Assembly: GCA_964019335.1 (NCBI GenBank)
Contig: OZ025707.1
Span: 171,501-235,500, forward strand
Direction of reading: 5' to 3'
Source: Diplonema japonicum
Lineage: Eukaryota > Euglenozoa > Diplonemea > Diplonemida > Diplonemidae
Length of the DNA: 64,000 nt
A program made the translations under genes and the position numbers. Of the stretch, positions 19,103-28,878 are shown one piece after another. The notes under the pieces were generated by a model that worked only from the letters and a program-made list of their open reading frames with translations, did not search any database and had not been told where the DNA came from. The number at the start of each line of letters is the position of its first letter. Positions within the stretch are counted from its first letter, which is position 1.

Positions 19103-19747
19103 CGGCGCAGCGAGGAGAAACAGGACGGAACGCGGATCGACAAGATCCTGCTCAATCAGGTGGCGGCAACAGGCCTGAGATCGTCGAGCACCGTGGAGAC
19201 CAGCTTCCCTCAACACTGTACGGTAACGGCGGAGCTGGGGACGGAGGCGTTCAGTCAGGCGTGCCTCGCATACAGGCTTCCGAAAGCCATCGACGTGGAC
19301 AGCTGGCCGACGTGGTCCAACGAGGAAGAGGACGAACTGGCGGAGGAGTGCGCACGGGGGTGTGAGGCGCCTTCCCCGGGGGTGGCAGGGGAGTGGGCTA
19401 ACGTGACGGCCGCCATGGAGGAATACCTGCTCCGAAGAGACAGCGAAGTGACCCACACGCGAGGGCATCGGGGAAGGGGTGCTCTCCGGGAACCGATTGT
19501 CTCGAAGGTGGCTGTCGAGACCCGGTGCAAAGGGAGCGGGGAAGCGACGCTGCGCCAGGTCCACGTCATGAAGGCGTTGAACAAGACGGGGGCCGTCCTG
19601 AGGATGATGAGGACAGCGGAGACGACGGGGATCGCACTCGCTGCGTTGCGGGAGCCGCGGAACGAGGCAAGTAGGTGTTGGGCCAATGCGAGAAGGCAGA
19701 GGACGCTCGCAGGCCCACACTTGCCGGACGACACACATGGCCAGTAG
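19103..19747 (+). pseudogene. LINE ORF2 piece: endonuclease C-terminus and linker (frame 1 of 2)
   Basis: In the frame of 19160 the element starts with a segment containing TRIDKILLN and then SFPQHCTVTAEL, which fits the closing RIDYIL and SDHxPV-type motifs of AP endonucleases. About 150 residues of acidic/basic linker follow before a TAG at 19747. The reverse transcriptase lies in another frame that overlaps the last 73 bases, so a frameshift separates the two parts. The same break is in both LINE copies, so it predates the unit duplication. Confidence 0.7.
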
Positions 19748-22700
19748 TACTTCCCTCTCGAGAACACATGGAAGGACTGGTACGTCTTGTGGGCGAGGTG
19801 GGAAGGAACCTCGCGGCCTCGGCAGCATCCGAGAAGATGAGGTCGTGGAGGGGGAGACTGGAGCGTGAGTTCCAGCGGGGAGGAACGCAGCTGGCGAGGA
19901 TGGTAAGGGGGGATGAACCGAGATGCGGCCTTACCATGCTGCGGCGAGACGACGGCTCGACGACAGCGGATGTGTCGGAGATAGACGATGCGTGCATCGA
20001 GGCGTGGGGTCCGGTCATGAGGATGTATGACCGCGACAACCCCGAGCCAGCATGGGCCCCTTTCGCGGAGCGTTTCGGGCGGTACGTGCCCCACCGAGAA
20101 CAAGAGCTGGACGACATCACCGCGGACGAGATTAGCGCGGTGCTGAAGACGAGGACGCGCGGGGCCTGTGGGGTGGACGGATGGCGGCTGAAGGAGCTGA
20201 AGAAGATACCAACACCGTTGCTCCAGAGGCTCGCACATTTCTATAACAGGGTGGAGGAGGAAGGGGCTTGGCCCCCAGCACTCATGACTGCGCTTGTGTC
20301 GCTCATTCCGAAGGGGGAAGGAAAACGACCGCTGCAACAACGTCCCATCACCGTGACGTCGCTGATCTACAGGACATGGGCCACGGTGCGCATGCGGAAG
20401 GTGCTACGATGGCAGGAGGAATGGATTCACCCCACGCAGAGTGGCTTCCGGAAGGGAAAGTCAACGTACAACACGGTGATGCAGATCTCGCTGCAGATCG
20501 AGGAGTCCCTCCTCACAGGGAAGCCGCTTCACGGCCTGGCCCTGGACTACGCCAAGTGCTTTGACAGGGTGCCGAGGGAGGTCACACTGAAGCTCCTGGA
20601 GACGATGGGAATGTCGGAACGAGTGCTGCGGCCTTTGAGAGCTGTCTACGGCGGGCTCCGGCGGAGGTTCAAGTACGCCCTGGGTGTGGGCCGTGCCTTT
20701 GAGACCACGAATGGTGTGCTACAGGGATGCCCCCTCTCCGTGGTGCTCATCAACGCGCTGATCAGTGTGTGGGCGCGAGCGATTGAGGGGGAGCATCCAG
20801 GCGTGCTCACACCTTCGTATGCGGATGACGGCTACCTGGTTTCTCTGGAAGGACATGCGAAGGTACAGGCGGCAGCCGACCTTACCAACGAGTTCTGCGT
20901 GCTCACTGGCATGGCACTGAACGAGGGGAAGACATTCGCCTTCAGCACGGCCAAGAAAGCGAAGAAGGTACGGAACAGCAGGACTGGAGGCCACTTCCCT
21001 GCGACAGAGAGGGTCGCGTGTTTGGGGTGCACGCTGGTGACCACGAATAGCGCGAGACAAGTCGATGAGCGAGTACGGGCGGCGACAAGGAGGGTCGCGA
21101 ACCTGGGAGGTGTCCCGCTTCCGTTCGACGTAAAGACGATGCTCCATGGATCGATCTGCACGAGCTCCGTCCTGTACAGCGCACCCTTCAACAGATGCAG
21201 TGCGGCCGCCAGGGTCGCGTACGTGGACGAGTCGGTGTTGAGCCTGTGGGGGCACGACACGGGGAGATCGAGGAGGTGCAACAAGGCGGTGCTGGTGGTT
21301 GCGGGGTACTCTCACCGCAACTACATGAACGTAGCGGAGCGGTACCGGAGGGTGCAGTTCGCTGCGGTGCAGTGCAGGAGAGATGCTGGTCTGGTGACGA
21401 GGCTGAACGAGGTGAAAGCCCTCTACGACAAGAGAGGCGTGTCACCTTCCGTTGCAGGGAACTATGCTGACGAACGGGGTCCGGTCGGCCTTCTGGTCGC
21501 CGACCTGAAGTCAGTGGGACTGATGTGGGAACACGACCTCCGGGCTCTGAGGACCGAGAACGGAGACGTGGTTGACCCCTTGGCCATGGAGCCACGCGAG
21601 TGGGAACACTATGTGCGCGTCCTGCTGAAGAAGCAGGCGTTTGCGGAGGTGGTGAAACTGAGGCCAGAATATGCCGGCATCGAAGGGGGCGTGGATTTTG
21701 TGGCGACGAACTCGCTCCGCAGGAAGACTGGCTCGTACGCTGTGCAGAGAAGCCTGCTGAAGATCGTGACGGCCGGGGTCGTGACGAACGACTACCTGTC
21801 ACACGCGAGCAGGGGGAACATCGGGGAGGAATGTGAGCTGTGCGAGAGTGGGGAAAGAGAGACCCGGGAACACCTGTGGTGGCACTGTGACGCCTACGCC
21901 GACATCCGTGCCGAATATGGACTCAACGCTGAGACTGCGGCGGGTTGGCCGAGCTGTCTGCGGACCCTGGGGGTGATGCCAAAGGACTTCAACACCGGAG
22001 ATCGCACCCTTCTCGCGGAGAAGGTGCAGGCGATGATGTGCGCGATCAACAGCAAGAGACTTTCCTTTGTGGACAACAAAAGAACCCTCCGCCTGCGGAC
22101 ACCGCCGTGGGATGCAGTGGCTGGGGTGCCGGGCACCAGGCACGAGTCCCCTTTTAGGGGCAAGTTGCCGGCGGGCGGGCTGTGGGTCTGGGACGCCAGT
22201 CATTTCTTGGCGCTGAACGACTGGCTGTCCATGCTCGAGTGGACGGACGAGGGGCAAATATCAAGTGTCGAGCTTGCCATCGACTACGAGGCGTTCTCGG
22301 GTCTTCGGATCGAGAAGACGGTAGGCTTCCGCCGCCGGACCGTAGGGACGACAGGGCCGCTGACCTTGAAAGAGAGAAGCGGTGAGCTTTACTTCATGCT
22401 GGAACGCATGAGAATGATGAGAGAGAGGTTTGGGAACGAGACCCCGCTGATACCGGCCGAGATGGGTCAAGTGACGTGCCTGGCGCGGGTGGGTGGCCCG
22501 CTGCAGCTCTACGGCTACAGGAGAAGGCCGCGGTTTGTGTCGATGGGCACGACCGCCGTCGTCGAGAAGATCCTGCAGAAGGGTGTGAGCGAGCTGTTGG
22601 CGGGTACGACGTGGGGGACTGGCCTCTACCCCGAGTACCCCGAGACCGACCACAGCGAGCAGCACTGGGCAGACCTTGTTGAGAGGCTGGAGGGGAGAGA

Positions 22701-23082
22701 GGACGAGGGAGCGGTGCAGGACCCTGTGTACTGCCCCCCGGGGGTGCTCACCTTTACAGGGACGCACTGGACCGGGAGCACCACGTGCAGGCGACATCGG
22801 AAGCCGAAATGCGACCGATGTGGGAACGCGCCGAAGAAGGCCGCGATTACCCTGGATGCGTGCTGCCGCGCGCACCACCACGAAGCGGATGGGCTGCCCG
22901 TGAGGGTATGCGAGGCCCACTCCATGACAGTTTGCGGGAAGTGTTCGTCGCTTGTGCGATGCTGCAAGAAGCACCATGTGTGCAAAAGGCATGCGGAGAG
23001 GACTTGCTCTATATGCAAGGAAGGGACGGAACTGGTGGACCGGTTACCGTCTGCTTGCTGTGCGAAGGGCCATCATGGCTAG
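19675..23082 (+). CDS. LINE ORF2: reverse transcriptase with C-terminal zinc motifs
   Basis: The open frame is 1135 codons and begins after a TAG with no ATG near its start, so it is best read as the downstream part of a frameshifted ORF2. Fingers and palm motifs are clear: LVSLIPK, RPITV, QSGFRKGKST, LDYAKCFDRVP with the first catalytic Asp near residue 291, LQGCPLSVVL, and SYADDGYL with the YADD box at 382-385. A CCHC-like motif follows at 720-738 (CELC...HLWWHC), as in many LINEs. The last about 90 residues are unusual: some twelve Cys and eight His in CxxC and HxxC spacings, like a RING or B-box module. No RNase H is seen. Confidence 0.9.
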   Translation: MLGQCEKAEDARRPTLAGRHTWPVVLPSREHMEGLVRLVGEVGRNLAASAASEKMRSWRGRLEREFQRGGTQLARMVRGDEPRCGLTMLRRDDGSTTADVSEIDDACIEAWGPVMRMYDRDNPEPAWAPFAERFGRYVPHREQELDDITADEISAVLKTRTRGACGVDGWRLKELKKIPTPLLQRLAHFYNRVEEEGAWPPALMTALVSLIPKGEGKRPLQQRPITVTSLIYRTWATVRMRKVLRWQEEWIHPTQSGFRKGKSTYNTVMQISLQIEESLLTGKPLHGLALDYAKCFDRVPREVTLKLLETMGMSERVLRPLRAVYGGLRRRFKYALGVGRAFETTNGVLQGCPLSVVLINALISVWARAIEGEHPGVLTPSYADDGYLVSLEGHAKVQAAADLTNEFCVLTGMALNEGKTFAFSTAKKAKKVRNSRTGGHFPATERVACLGCTLVTTNSARQVDERVRAATRRVANLGGVPLPFDVKTMLHGSICTSSVLYSAPFNRCSAAARVAYVDESVLSLWGHDTGRSRRCNKAVLVVAGYSHRNYMNVAERYRRVQFAAVQCRRDAGLVTRLNEVKALYDKRGVSPSVAGNYADERGPVGLLVADLKSVGLMWEHDLRALRTENGDVVDPLAMEPREWEHYVRVLLKKQAFAEVVKLRPEYAGIEGGVDFVATNSLRRKTGSYAVQRSLLKIVTAGVVTNDYLSHASRGNIGEECELCESGERETREHLWWHCDAYADIRAEYGLNAETAAGWPSCLRTLGVMPKDFNTGDRTLLAEKVQAMMCAINSKRLSFVDNKRTLRLRTPPWDAVAGVPGTRHESPFRGKLPAGGLWVWDASHFLALNDWLSMLEWTDEGQISSVELAIDYEAFSGLRIEKTVGFRRRTVGTTGPLTLKERSGELYFMLERMRMMRERFGNETPLIPAEMGQVTCLARVGGPLQLYGYRRRPRFVSMGTTAVVEKILQKGVSELLAGTTWGTGLYPEYPETDHSEQHWADLVERLEGREDEGAVQDPVYCPPGVLTFTGTHWTGSTTCRRHRKPKCDRCGNAPKKAAITLDACCRAHHHEADGLPVRVCEAHSMTVCGKCSSLVRCCKKHHVCKRHAERTCSICKEGTELVDRLPSACCAKGHHG

Positions 23083-23886
23083 CGGACCGCCAGGCCGCCC
23101 GAGCAGTGACTGCCTGAACAAGGCCGCGTCGCCGACGCAACGTCACCCTACACCCTGCACCCTGCACCCTACGTCCCTTTTCCTACACCCTCCCCTACAC
23201 CAGGAGAGGTGCGGCATCACGCACTCTTTCCGTCTCATACACAAAAAAAAAAAAAAAAAAAAAAACTTGTTGAAACTCTCGGTCAAGACGCAGGTGTCAA
23301 AACCAAAGACGGTTTTACACCGCTTCATGAAGCAGCATTAAAGGGCCAGCTGGAGACAGTTAAATATTTTGTTGAAACTCTCGGTCAAGACGCAGGTGTC
23401 AAAACCAACGAGGGTTGGGCACCGTTTCAACTAGCAGCATCAAGTGGCCAGCTGGAGACAGTAAAATATTTTGTTGAAACTCTCGGTCAAGACACAGGTG
23501 TCAAAAGCAACTACGGTTGCACACCGCTTCATGAAGCAGCATCAAGGGGCCACCTGGAGACAGTAAAATATCTTGTTGAAAGCAGGAGAGGTGCGGCATC
23601 ACGCACTCTTTCCGTTTCATGCAAAAAAAGAAAACTTGTTGAAACTCGCGGTCAAGTCGCAGGTGTCAAGTGCAACTTAGGTTGGACACCGCTTCATGAA
23701 GCAGCATTCAAGGGCCATCTTGAGACGGTTAAATATCTTGTTGAAACTTGCGGTCAAGACGCAGGTGTCAAAAACAACGACGGTAGCACACCGGTTCATC
23801 TAGCGGCACAGGAAAGCCATCTCGAAACAATAAAATATCTTGTTGAAGAAAGAATAAAAGAAAAAGACTGGCGACAAGAAGGATAG

Positions 23887-24864
23887 AAAATAAAGTGTTC
23901 ACCAGTGTGATGTTCGAGAGGCACAATTTTCGTACTCTCCTATTTTTTTTTTTAATTTTTTTTTTATTTATTATTATTATTTTTTTTTTTTTTTGCATGA
24001 AGAAAAACAATCTATTGATACTGAATTGTTATTGCTAAAAAGAGTAGTGGTGGCATTGTAGGGCTTATCCTTCTACAGGTTAACCCCGGCTGTGCACAAA
24101 CGGCAATCAACCGACTCTTTTTTTTTGGAAGAAGTAAAAGAGAAGAAAAAAAAACTATAACTATCTTGTTTCAAATCGTACCTGTTTCTTTGTTGTAAAT
24201 GTGTCTCTCTCTCTTTTTTTTTTTTTTCTTTTTTTTTTTCTCTTTATTTATACTCGGTTGTTTTGTACACCAGGTACCCTTAACGTCATGAAAGACCCGA
24301 AGAGGGCGGGGTTCCTCAAGGACAGTGAAGAGACCACCTTTTTATTAGCAAGCCATTCAAGGCAGCAGGAAGAAAACAAATGAAGTGTAATCAAATAGAA
24401 GAACAGAAATTTTGATAAATTTCGGTGTGCGGGTGGGTGCTCACCGTTGTAGAAAAGAAAAATGAAAAAAGAAAGAAGTAGTAAACCCCCACAGGTGCAT
24501 CTTCAGGAGTTTCAGTCTTGAAGAAGAGAAAAGAAAAGAAAAAAAGAAGAAAAGAAAAGGGGGGAAAAAAAAAAGAAGAGAAGTGATTTCCTTTTGATCT
24601 TTCTTTTGTTGTTGTGTTTGATGTTTTTTTTTTTTTCTGATTAGAGTGGGTCTTTTTGTTTTTTCCCTCGCTCTCATCTTCTCTTGGAAAGAGAAAAATA
24701 AATAGAAAAGGGAGGGCCTCCGATGTTCAAAACCTAAATAGATTTTTTTTTTTTTTTTAACCAGGGGCAGAAGTTCGCCAAGAGTGTACAGTCCTGTTTC
24801 TCGCGGAAACAGAGAACCTACCCCCCACCCCCACAGCAGCCGACCAATCAGACACAGCAGTGTG

Positions 24865-24899
<35 letters not shown>

Positions 24900-25642
24900 C
24901 CCTTATTTAGAACAAAAGGAGAAAGGGAATAAAAAAAAAAGCAATTGTTTATCTTTCTTCTACTGCCTCCTTCTTTTGGGTACCAAAAAAGCTTTTCAGA
25001 AGGTCCAATACCGGCCAGGGGTGAGAGTGAGAGGACAACATGGAAGTCCGGTTCCCCGTGGTTTCATCCCCCATCCTCATTCTCGCTTTCCTCCCACCTC
25101 TTCATAGTTTACTGTTTCACGAGCGCTCCTTTTGTCGTTGTTGGACTTCAGGGTGAGCTGCTTATATTCCTTTCCTCCCGAGTTTCAGCCTTGTGAGCTG
25201 ACCATCAATATTCAATAGATTTTTTTTTTTTAAACCGGGGGCGGAGGCTCACATTCAGTTTACTTTTTTCATTTTTATTTTTATTAGGTTTGTCCTCCAC
25301 TTTGAGTTTTTATTTTTTATTATTTTTTTTTTCTTATTTTATTTTTTATTTCTATTCTTACTTTCATTTTTCATTTAATTTTACGTTTCATCCCGCTACC
25401 AGTCGTGGTCGCCAACAGCTCGCTCACACCCTTCTCCAGGATCTCCCTCCAGCATCTTGTCCGCGCAGCTGTCCGCGGCGGCGTCGTAGGCAGCGGCCTT
25501 TGCTTCCAACTTCGGTCGCATTTCGGCTTCCGGTGTGGCTTGTGCCACTCGCTGTAGTCAGTCTCGGGGTACTCGGGATAGAGGCCAGTCCCCACGTCTC
25601 ACACCCTTCTCGTAGGCAGCGGCCTTTGCTTCCAAAAACACA

Positions 25643-25676
<34 letters not shown>

Positions 25677-25713
25677 ACAGTTTCCTTTCTCCTTACTTTA
25701 CTTTTAACTTAAC
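23887..25713. other. Ankyrin-to-subtilisin spacer, copy 4
   Basis: Standard spacer. A shorter A run at about 24458 changes the phase of the purine-rich segment. LINE pieces are at 25405-25610. No supported gene. Confidence 0.65.
25405..25610 (-). mobile_element. Rearranged LINE fragments upstream of subtilisin copy 4
   Basis: Same arrangement as upstream of copy 1. Confidence 0.8.
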
Positions 25714-26898
25714 ATGATGAGGTGTGGTCTCCTCCTGGCTGCGGCCTGTGCGGTGAGCGGTCTGTCCCTGTCGCCCGCGACGGACAAGGTTGTGAAGGAT
25801 GAGTTCATCTTGTTGCTGCACTCGAACATCACGGTGGCGGACCACGATGCGCTGAACGAGAGGGTGAAGGGGAGGAAGTTCTCTATCGGGAAGGGGTTTC
25901 GGGCGGTCCACGCGACTTTGAACGAGGAGTCCCTTGAGTGGGTGCTTGCTCAGGAGCACCTTGTGAAGAAGGTGGAGCACAACCAGGTGGTGCGCCTCGT
26001 GCAGGAGACCTGCAACGCGCAGCAGAGGGACGCGTCGTGGGGTCAGGCGAGGACCACGAACGCTGGGCCGCAGAACGTTGTGAACACCTTCGCGCACAAC
26101 CCTGACTGGGGCAAGGACATCGACATCTACATTGTTGACACCGGTATCAGGTGCACCCACGTTGACTTCAAGGACACCGAGGGGGAGAGCAGGTGCTTGT
26201 GGGGGGCGAACACCGCTGGCGGCAGCAACACCGATGTGAACGGACACGGGACCCACTGCGCCTCGACATCGGGCGGGATCCGCTACGGTATCGCAAAGGC
26301 CTCGACGCTGATCGCCGTGAAGGTGCTCGGGGACAACGGTTCCGGGACAACGGCTGGTGTGATCGCCGGTGTGCAGTTCGTGGCGGACAACGCCGCCACA
26401 AGGAAGAAGAAGTCTGTTGCGAACATGTCGCTGGGAGGTGGCTTCAGCACGGCGTCGAACAACGCTGTCGACGCTGCTGTTGGCACCGGTGTTTCCTTCG
26501 CTGTGGCAGCCGGGAACGACAACGCTGACGCGAGGAACTACAGCCCCGCCAGTGCCAAGGACTGCGTCACCGTCGGCTCCACCGAGCTCGCCAACTCGGG
26601 CGGCACCCAGGTGGACGCACGCTCCAGCTTCTCCAACTACGGCAGCACCCTCGACATCTTCGCACCCGGCTCCAACATTGTGGCCGCGTACTCCACCTCC
26701 GACACCGCCTACGCCACCCTCTCCGGTACCTCCATGGCCTCCCCTCACGTTGCTGGTGCCATGGCTCTCTACGCCCAGACAAACAGCCCCGCTGAGGTCA
26801 AGAAGCTCCTCAACGACAACGCCGAGACTGGTATCCTTCAGATCGGGACTGGGTCCCCGAACAAGATGCTTCACGTTCCTTGCATTAGCACCCGTTAA
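25714..26898 (+). CDS. Subtilisin-like serine protease, copy 4
   Basis: Product unchanged from the other copies. Together with its LINE-split ankyrin neighbour it forms a 9.13-kb unit that repeats the copy 3 unit with almost no visible base changes outside homopolymers. Confidence 0.93.
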   Translation: MMRCGLLLAAACAVSGLSLSPATDKVVKDEFILLLHSNITVADHDALNERVKGRKFSIGKGFRAVHATLNEESLEWVLAQEHLVKKVEHNQVVRLVQETCNAQQRDASWGQARTTNAGPQNVVNTFAHNPDWGKDIDIYIVDTGIRCTHVDFKDTEGESRCLWGANTAGGSNTDVNGHGTHCASTSGGIRYGIAKASTLIAVKVLGDNGSGTTAGVIAGVQFVADNAATRKKKSVANMSLGGGFSTASNNAVDAAVGTGVSFAVAAGNDNADARNYSPASAKDCVTVGSTELANSGGTQVDARSSFSNYGSTLDIFAPGSNIVAAYSTSDTAYATLSGTSMASPHVAGAMALYAQTNSPAEVKKLLNDNAETGILQIGTGSPNKMLHVPCISTR

Positions 26899-27117
26899 AA
26901 AACCTCGGGTTGGGGATTCGATTCGCTGATTTATATTCGATTCCCCCTCTCCCCTCCCCTCCCCTCCCCTGAATGATTAAACCAAATTCGTTTTTGATCT
27001 TTTCAATCCCCCTCCCCTCCCCTCCCCCTGAATGTGTAAACTAAAAAGAAAACGTGTGGCGTTACCTTACTTGTGTTTTTTTTTTTAGACACTTTTTTTT
27101 ATTGCTGAAGGAAAGAG

Positions 27118-27158
<41 letters not shown>

Positions 27159-27463
27159 GAACTTGAAGACCAAACAAAAACGTCTCCGGTTTTGTTGAAT
27201 CTTTGGACGCAACAACAGAAGAGGGCATCCAAGTGTGTTTGTTCTTGTTGTGGGTGTGTTTGTGTATTTGTCAGTACGAATTTAACCAGACTTCCCAATC
27301 CTTCGTTCGAACATCTCTTTCCTATTCCTTCTTCTCTTTTCCCTCTTTCTTTCTCTGCAGTTTTACACGACTCGTATCTTATTTTTTCGAGTTCACATCC
27401 AATTAATCCCCAACACAGTCCCCTCTACCTGCACAACAACAACAACAACAACAACAACAAAGT
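26899..27463. other. Subtilisin-to-ankyrin spacer, copy 4
   Basis: As in copy 3; the A run near 27123 differs slightly in length. No gene seen. Confidence 0.6.
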
Positions 27464-28233
27464 ATGGATCCGTCAGCTGCTGCGAACAACACCACCCTCA
27501 CAAAAGAGGAGGGGAGGGTTGCCTTGGTGAGAGCTGTTTCAAAAGGGGACCTTGAGGAGATGAGGGAACTTGTTCTGGAGCGGGGTGTTGACCCTGGTGC
27601 AACGGGCAGCGATGGTTTCACAGCCCTGCACTATGCAGCTCGCGAAAACAACTGTGTCGAGGCTGTGGCTGCTCTCGTCTCTTCTTACCACCAGGACCCT
27701 GGTGTGAAAAGCAGCGATGGTTGGACACCGGTTCATCTAGCAGCACAGGAAGGCCAGCTGGAAACAGTTAAATATCTTATTGAAACTTGCGGTAGCGACG
27801 TAGGTGTCAAAAACAACGACAGTAGGACACCGGTTCACGAAGCAGCAGTTAACGGCCATCTTGAGACGGTTAAATATCTTGTTGAAACTCTTGGTCAAGA
27901 CGCTGGTGTCAAATGCAACTTAGGTTTTACACCGCTTCATGATGCAGCATCAAACGGCCACCTGGAGACAGTTAAATATCTTAAAAAGTCTCGTTCCCGA
28001 AAAAAAAAGAGGAATGGAAAACTTGTTAAAACTCGCGGTGGCAACAAAGGTGTGAGAAGCAACGACGGTTGGACACCGGTTCATCTAGCAGCAGAGTACG
28101 GCCACCTGGAGACTGTTAAATATCTTGTTAAAACTCTCGGTCAAGACGCTGGTGCGAAAAGCGAAGACGGTAGGACACCGATACATGAAGCAGCATTAGG
28201 AGGCCAGCTGGAGACTGTTAAATATCTTGTTGA

Positions 28234-28878
28234 CGGCGCAGCGAGGAGAAACAGGACGGAACGCGGATCGACAAGATCCTGCTCAATCAGGTGGCGGCAA
28301 CAGGCCTGAGATCGTCGAGCACCGTGGAGACCAGCTTCCCTCAACACTGTACGGTAACGGCGGAGCTGGGGACGGAGGCGTTCAGTCAGGCGTGCCTCGC
28401 ATACAGGCTTCCGAAAGCCATCGACGTGGACAGCTGGCCGACGTGGTCCAACGAGGAAGAGGACGAACTGGCGGAGGAGTGCGCACGGGGGTGTGAGGCG
28501 CCTTCCCCGGGGGTGGCAGGGGAGTGGGCTAACGTGACGGCCGCCATGGAGGAATACCTGCTCCGAAGAGACAGCGAAGTGACCCACACGCGAGGGCATC
28601 GGGGAAGGGGTGCTCTCCGGGAACCGATTGTCTCGAAGGTGGCTGTCGAGACCCGGTGCAAAGGGAGCGGGGAAGCGACGCTGCGCCAGGTCCACGTCAT
28701 GAAGGCGTTGAACAAGACGGGGGCCGTCCTGAGGATGATGAGGACAGCGGAGACGACGGGGATCGCACTCGCTGCGTTGCGGGAGCCGCGGAACGAGGCA
28801 AGTAGGTGTTGGGCCAATGCGAGAAGGCAGAGGACGCTCGCAGGCCCACACTTGCCGGACGACACACATGGCCAGTAG
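28234..28878 (+). pseudogene. LINE ORF2 endonuclease C-terminal piece, second copy
   Basis: Repeats 19103-19747, including the terminal TAG and the frame break relative to the reverse transcriptase. Confidence 0.7.

Larger units (their letters stand above)
19103..23265 (+). mobile_element. 5'-truncated LINE inside ankyrin copy 3
   Basis: The 4163-bp element begins inside the endonuclease C-terminus, carries the whole reverse transcriptase ORF and ends with a 23-A tail. The 8-bp target duplication and A-tail are typical of target-primed reverse transcription. The 3' UTR (23083-23242) contains a heptad-like CACCCT run at about 23146-23175. Confidence 0.92.
18333..23886 (+). pseudogene. Ankyrin-repeat gene, array copy 3, split by a LINE
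   Basis: The 5' part (18333-19102) encodes the N-terminal cap, the first basic linker and six core repeats, then runs 25 codons into LINE sequence and stops at 19178. The 3' part resumes at 23266 with five more repeats, the LINE-tail linker and the normal C-terminus. A truncated protein of 281 residues, about half the normal length, is still possible. Compared with copy 1, two or more repeats around the insertion are missing, so the target allele had a different repeat number. Confidence 0.9.

Noticed and set aside
19255..20340. Long antisense frames within the LINE reverse transcriptase region
   Set aside because: GC-rich shadow frames without motifs; the sense frame has the full reverse transcriptase motif set.
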